A stretch of DNA of 64,000 nucleotides from CAVVZJ01 sp963752755 (lineage in GTDB: Bacteria > Planctomycetota > Planctomycetia > Isosphaerales > Isosphaeraceae), in contig CAVVZJ010000011.1 in the NCBI GenBank assembly GCA_963752755.1, forward strand, positions 690,202-754,201. Direction: 5' to 3'. Positions 63,245-64,000 of the stretch are shown one piece after another. The position numbers were made by a program, and so were the translations under genes. Position 1 is the first letter of the stretch, and each line of letters begins with the position of its first letter. Under the pieces are notes generated by a model. The model saw nothing but the letters and a program-made list of their open reading frames with translations. It made no database searches and was not told the origin of the DNA.

Positions 63245-63741
63245 GAGGAATCCTCCGTCGGAAAAGGGGATGGCCGATCGCGGGTATAGCCGTCCGCCGG
63301 GCTCAACAGGGCCAGGCAGCGGACGACTCGGATCGGCTCGATGGGCCTTCCCTGGAGGGCGTCGAGCAGCAGTTGGCGCGTCTCCCCGACCGCCCGCTCG
63401 GGGTCGATCAACCCTTCGCAGGCGTTGACGCAGGCGACGATCCGCCGCGCGAACGCTTCCCGGCCGGGGGCGTCGTCCCGGTCCGTGACCAGCTTGCCGA
63501 CCTTGACGATGATCCGCCGGTCATCCAGGACGGACGGTTCCCCGAGCAGCGACGTGCAGACGCACGGCTCGCACATCCCCGCCCCCCAGACGATCCAGTC
63601 CGCGTCGCGGACCGAGCGGTCGTAGGAGTCGTGGACCTGGACCGAGAGCGGGTCGTCGGGGTCGAGCGGCGTCGTGGGCGGCTTGATCGGCGCCCGCTTC
63701 GCGGTCCAGGGCTCGAAGTAGTGGCGGGCCTTCGACGGCAT
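63241..63741 (-). CDS. hypothetical protein
   Basis: 166 residues, intact. It contains VWGAGMCEPCVCTSLLGEPSVLDDRRIIVKVGKLVTDRDDAPGREAFARRIVACVNACEGL, including two Cys pairs, and ends PTEDSS. The central pattern (ARRIVACVNACEG) is often seen in phage/plasmid accessory proteins of unknown function. The stop overlaps the methyltransferase-like start by ATGA. Confidence 0.7.
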   Translation of the reverse strand: MPSKARHYFEPWTAKRAPIKPPTTPLDPDDPLSVQVHDSYDRSVRDADWIVWGAGMCEPCVCTSLLGEPSVLDDRRIIVKVGKLVTDRDDAPGREAFARRIVACVNACEGLIDPERAVGETRQLLLDALQGRPIEPIRVVRCLALLSPADGYTRDRPSPFPTEDSS

Positions 63742-63914
63742 GGCATCCTCCCGAGCGGTGTGCTCGGTGGATACCTACCACTCGACCGCCTGGCCGATCG
63801 GCACGACGGGAGCCCAGCCGACCTTGCGCCCGATGCGGAGACGCACGCGGCGCCCTTCGCCCCCGGCCAAGATCGTCAGGGTGCTCGTCGTCGCTCCGAG
63901 GCATGGGTCCGGTC

Positions 63915-63998
63915 TCAGGAGACCGGGCCGAGGGAGACGGCGGAGACGGACTCGGATGGCTCCTCGTCGTCGTCCAGGTCGTCTCCGAAGACTTCGTT
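63915..63998 (-). CDS. C-terminal end of a further leftward gene (partial)
   Basis: The frame from the window edge reads NEVFGDDLDDDEEPSESVSAVSLGPVS and stops at 63915-63917, an acidic tail. An 8-bp perfect hairpin CCGGTCTC-AG-GAGACCGG (63909-63926) covers the stop codon. A short frame behind it (TLTILAGGEGRRVRLRIGRKVGWAPVVPIGQAVEW, stop 63775-63777) looks protein-like but has no clear start. Confidence 0.45.
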   Translation of the reverse strand, partial: NEVFGDDLDDDEEPSESVSAVSLGPVS

Positions 63999-64000
63999 GT

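Overview
The window looks like an accessory region of a high-GC planctomycete, probably of the Isosphaeraceae/Gemmatales type. This is an inference. It rests on the base composition, an ISAzo13 (Rhodopirellula-type) transposase, fragments that read like the planctomycete DUF1501 and DUF1553 families, a BlaR1-like receptor with carboxypeptidase-regulatory repeats, and secreted proteins typical of the group. ParA/ParB with palindromic repeats, a tyrosine integrase next to a tRNA, a serine recombinase and about 15 kb of insertion sequences suggest a megaplasmid or a large integrated island. The two tRNA genes would also fit a chromosome, so the replicon type is open.

Layout. 1-10000: an ISAzo13 transposase, tRNA-Sec, a small exported protein, a complete IS21 element with target duplication, a three-layer nest (IS5 inside IS701 inside an IS4-like gene) and a zinc-ribbon transposase fragment. 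10200-15240: a MarR regulator and an Fe-S/SCP2 fusion protein that share an operator, a double-HTH regulator, and an excisionase-integrase pair ending in tRNA-Gly. 15300-20800: five more transposase genes, several nested. 20860-24311: an exported beta-helix protein, three identical-type palindromes, then parA-parB. 24600-31750: a GH97 glycosidase, a mosaic of gene fragments, and a BlaR1/BlaI pair with two operator dyads. 32520-44470: a leftward cluster of a di-haem cytochrome c, a GMC oxidoreductase and two membrane patatin-like lipases. 45000-56450: two heavy-metal RND efflux clusters pointing at each other. 57100-64000: a leftward block with a SNF2-like helicase, a DUF6094 methyltransferase-like protein, a serine recombinase and small unknown proteins.

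How the genes may work together. The cytochrome and GMC enzyme could form an exported alcohol-dehydrogenase/electron-acceptor pair, and the two lipases encoded behind them could supply or remodel its lipid substrate. The RND clusters each carry adaptor and pump and one starts with a His-rich exported protein, which points to metal export. The 57-64 kb block has tight ATGA overlaps and looks like a mobile-element backbone.

Caution on quality. At least twenty genes, mobile and housekeeping alike, change reading frame by one base, often in or near homopolymers. Either the assembly carries uncorrected indels or the region is decaying. Frame-broken genes are reported over the span of the reconstructed protein.
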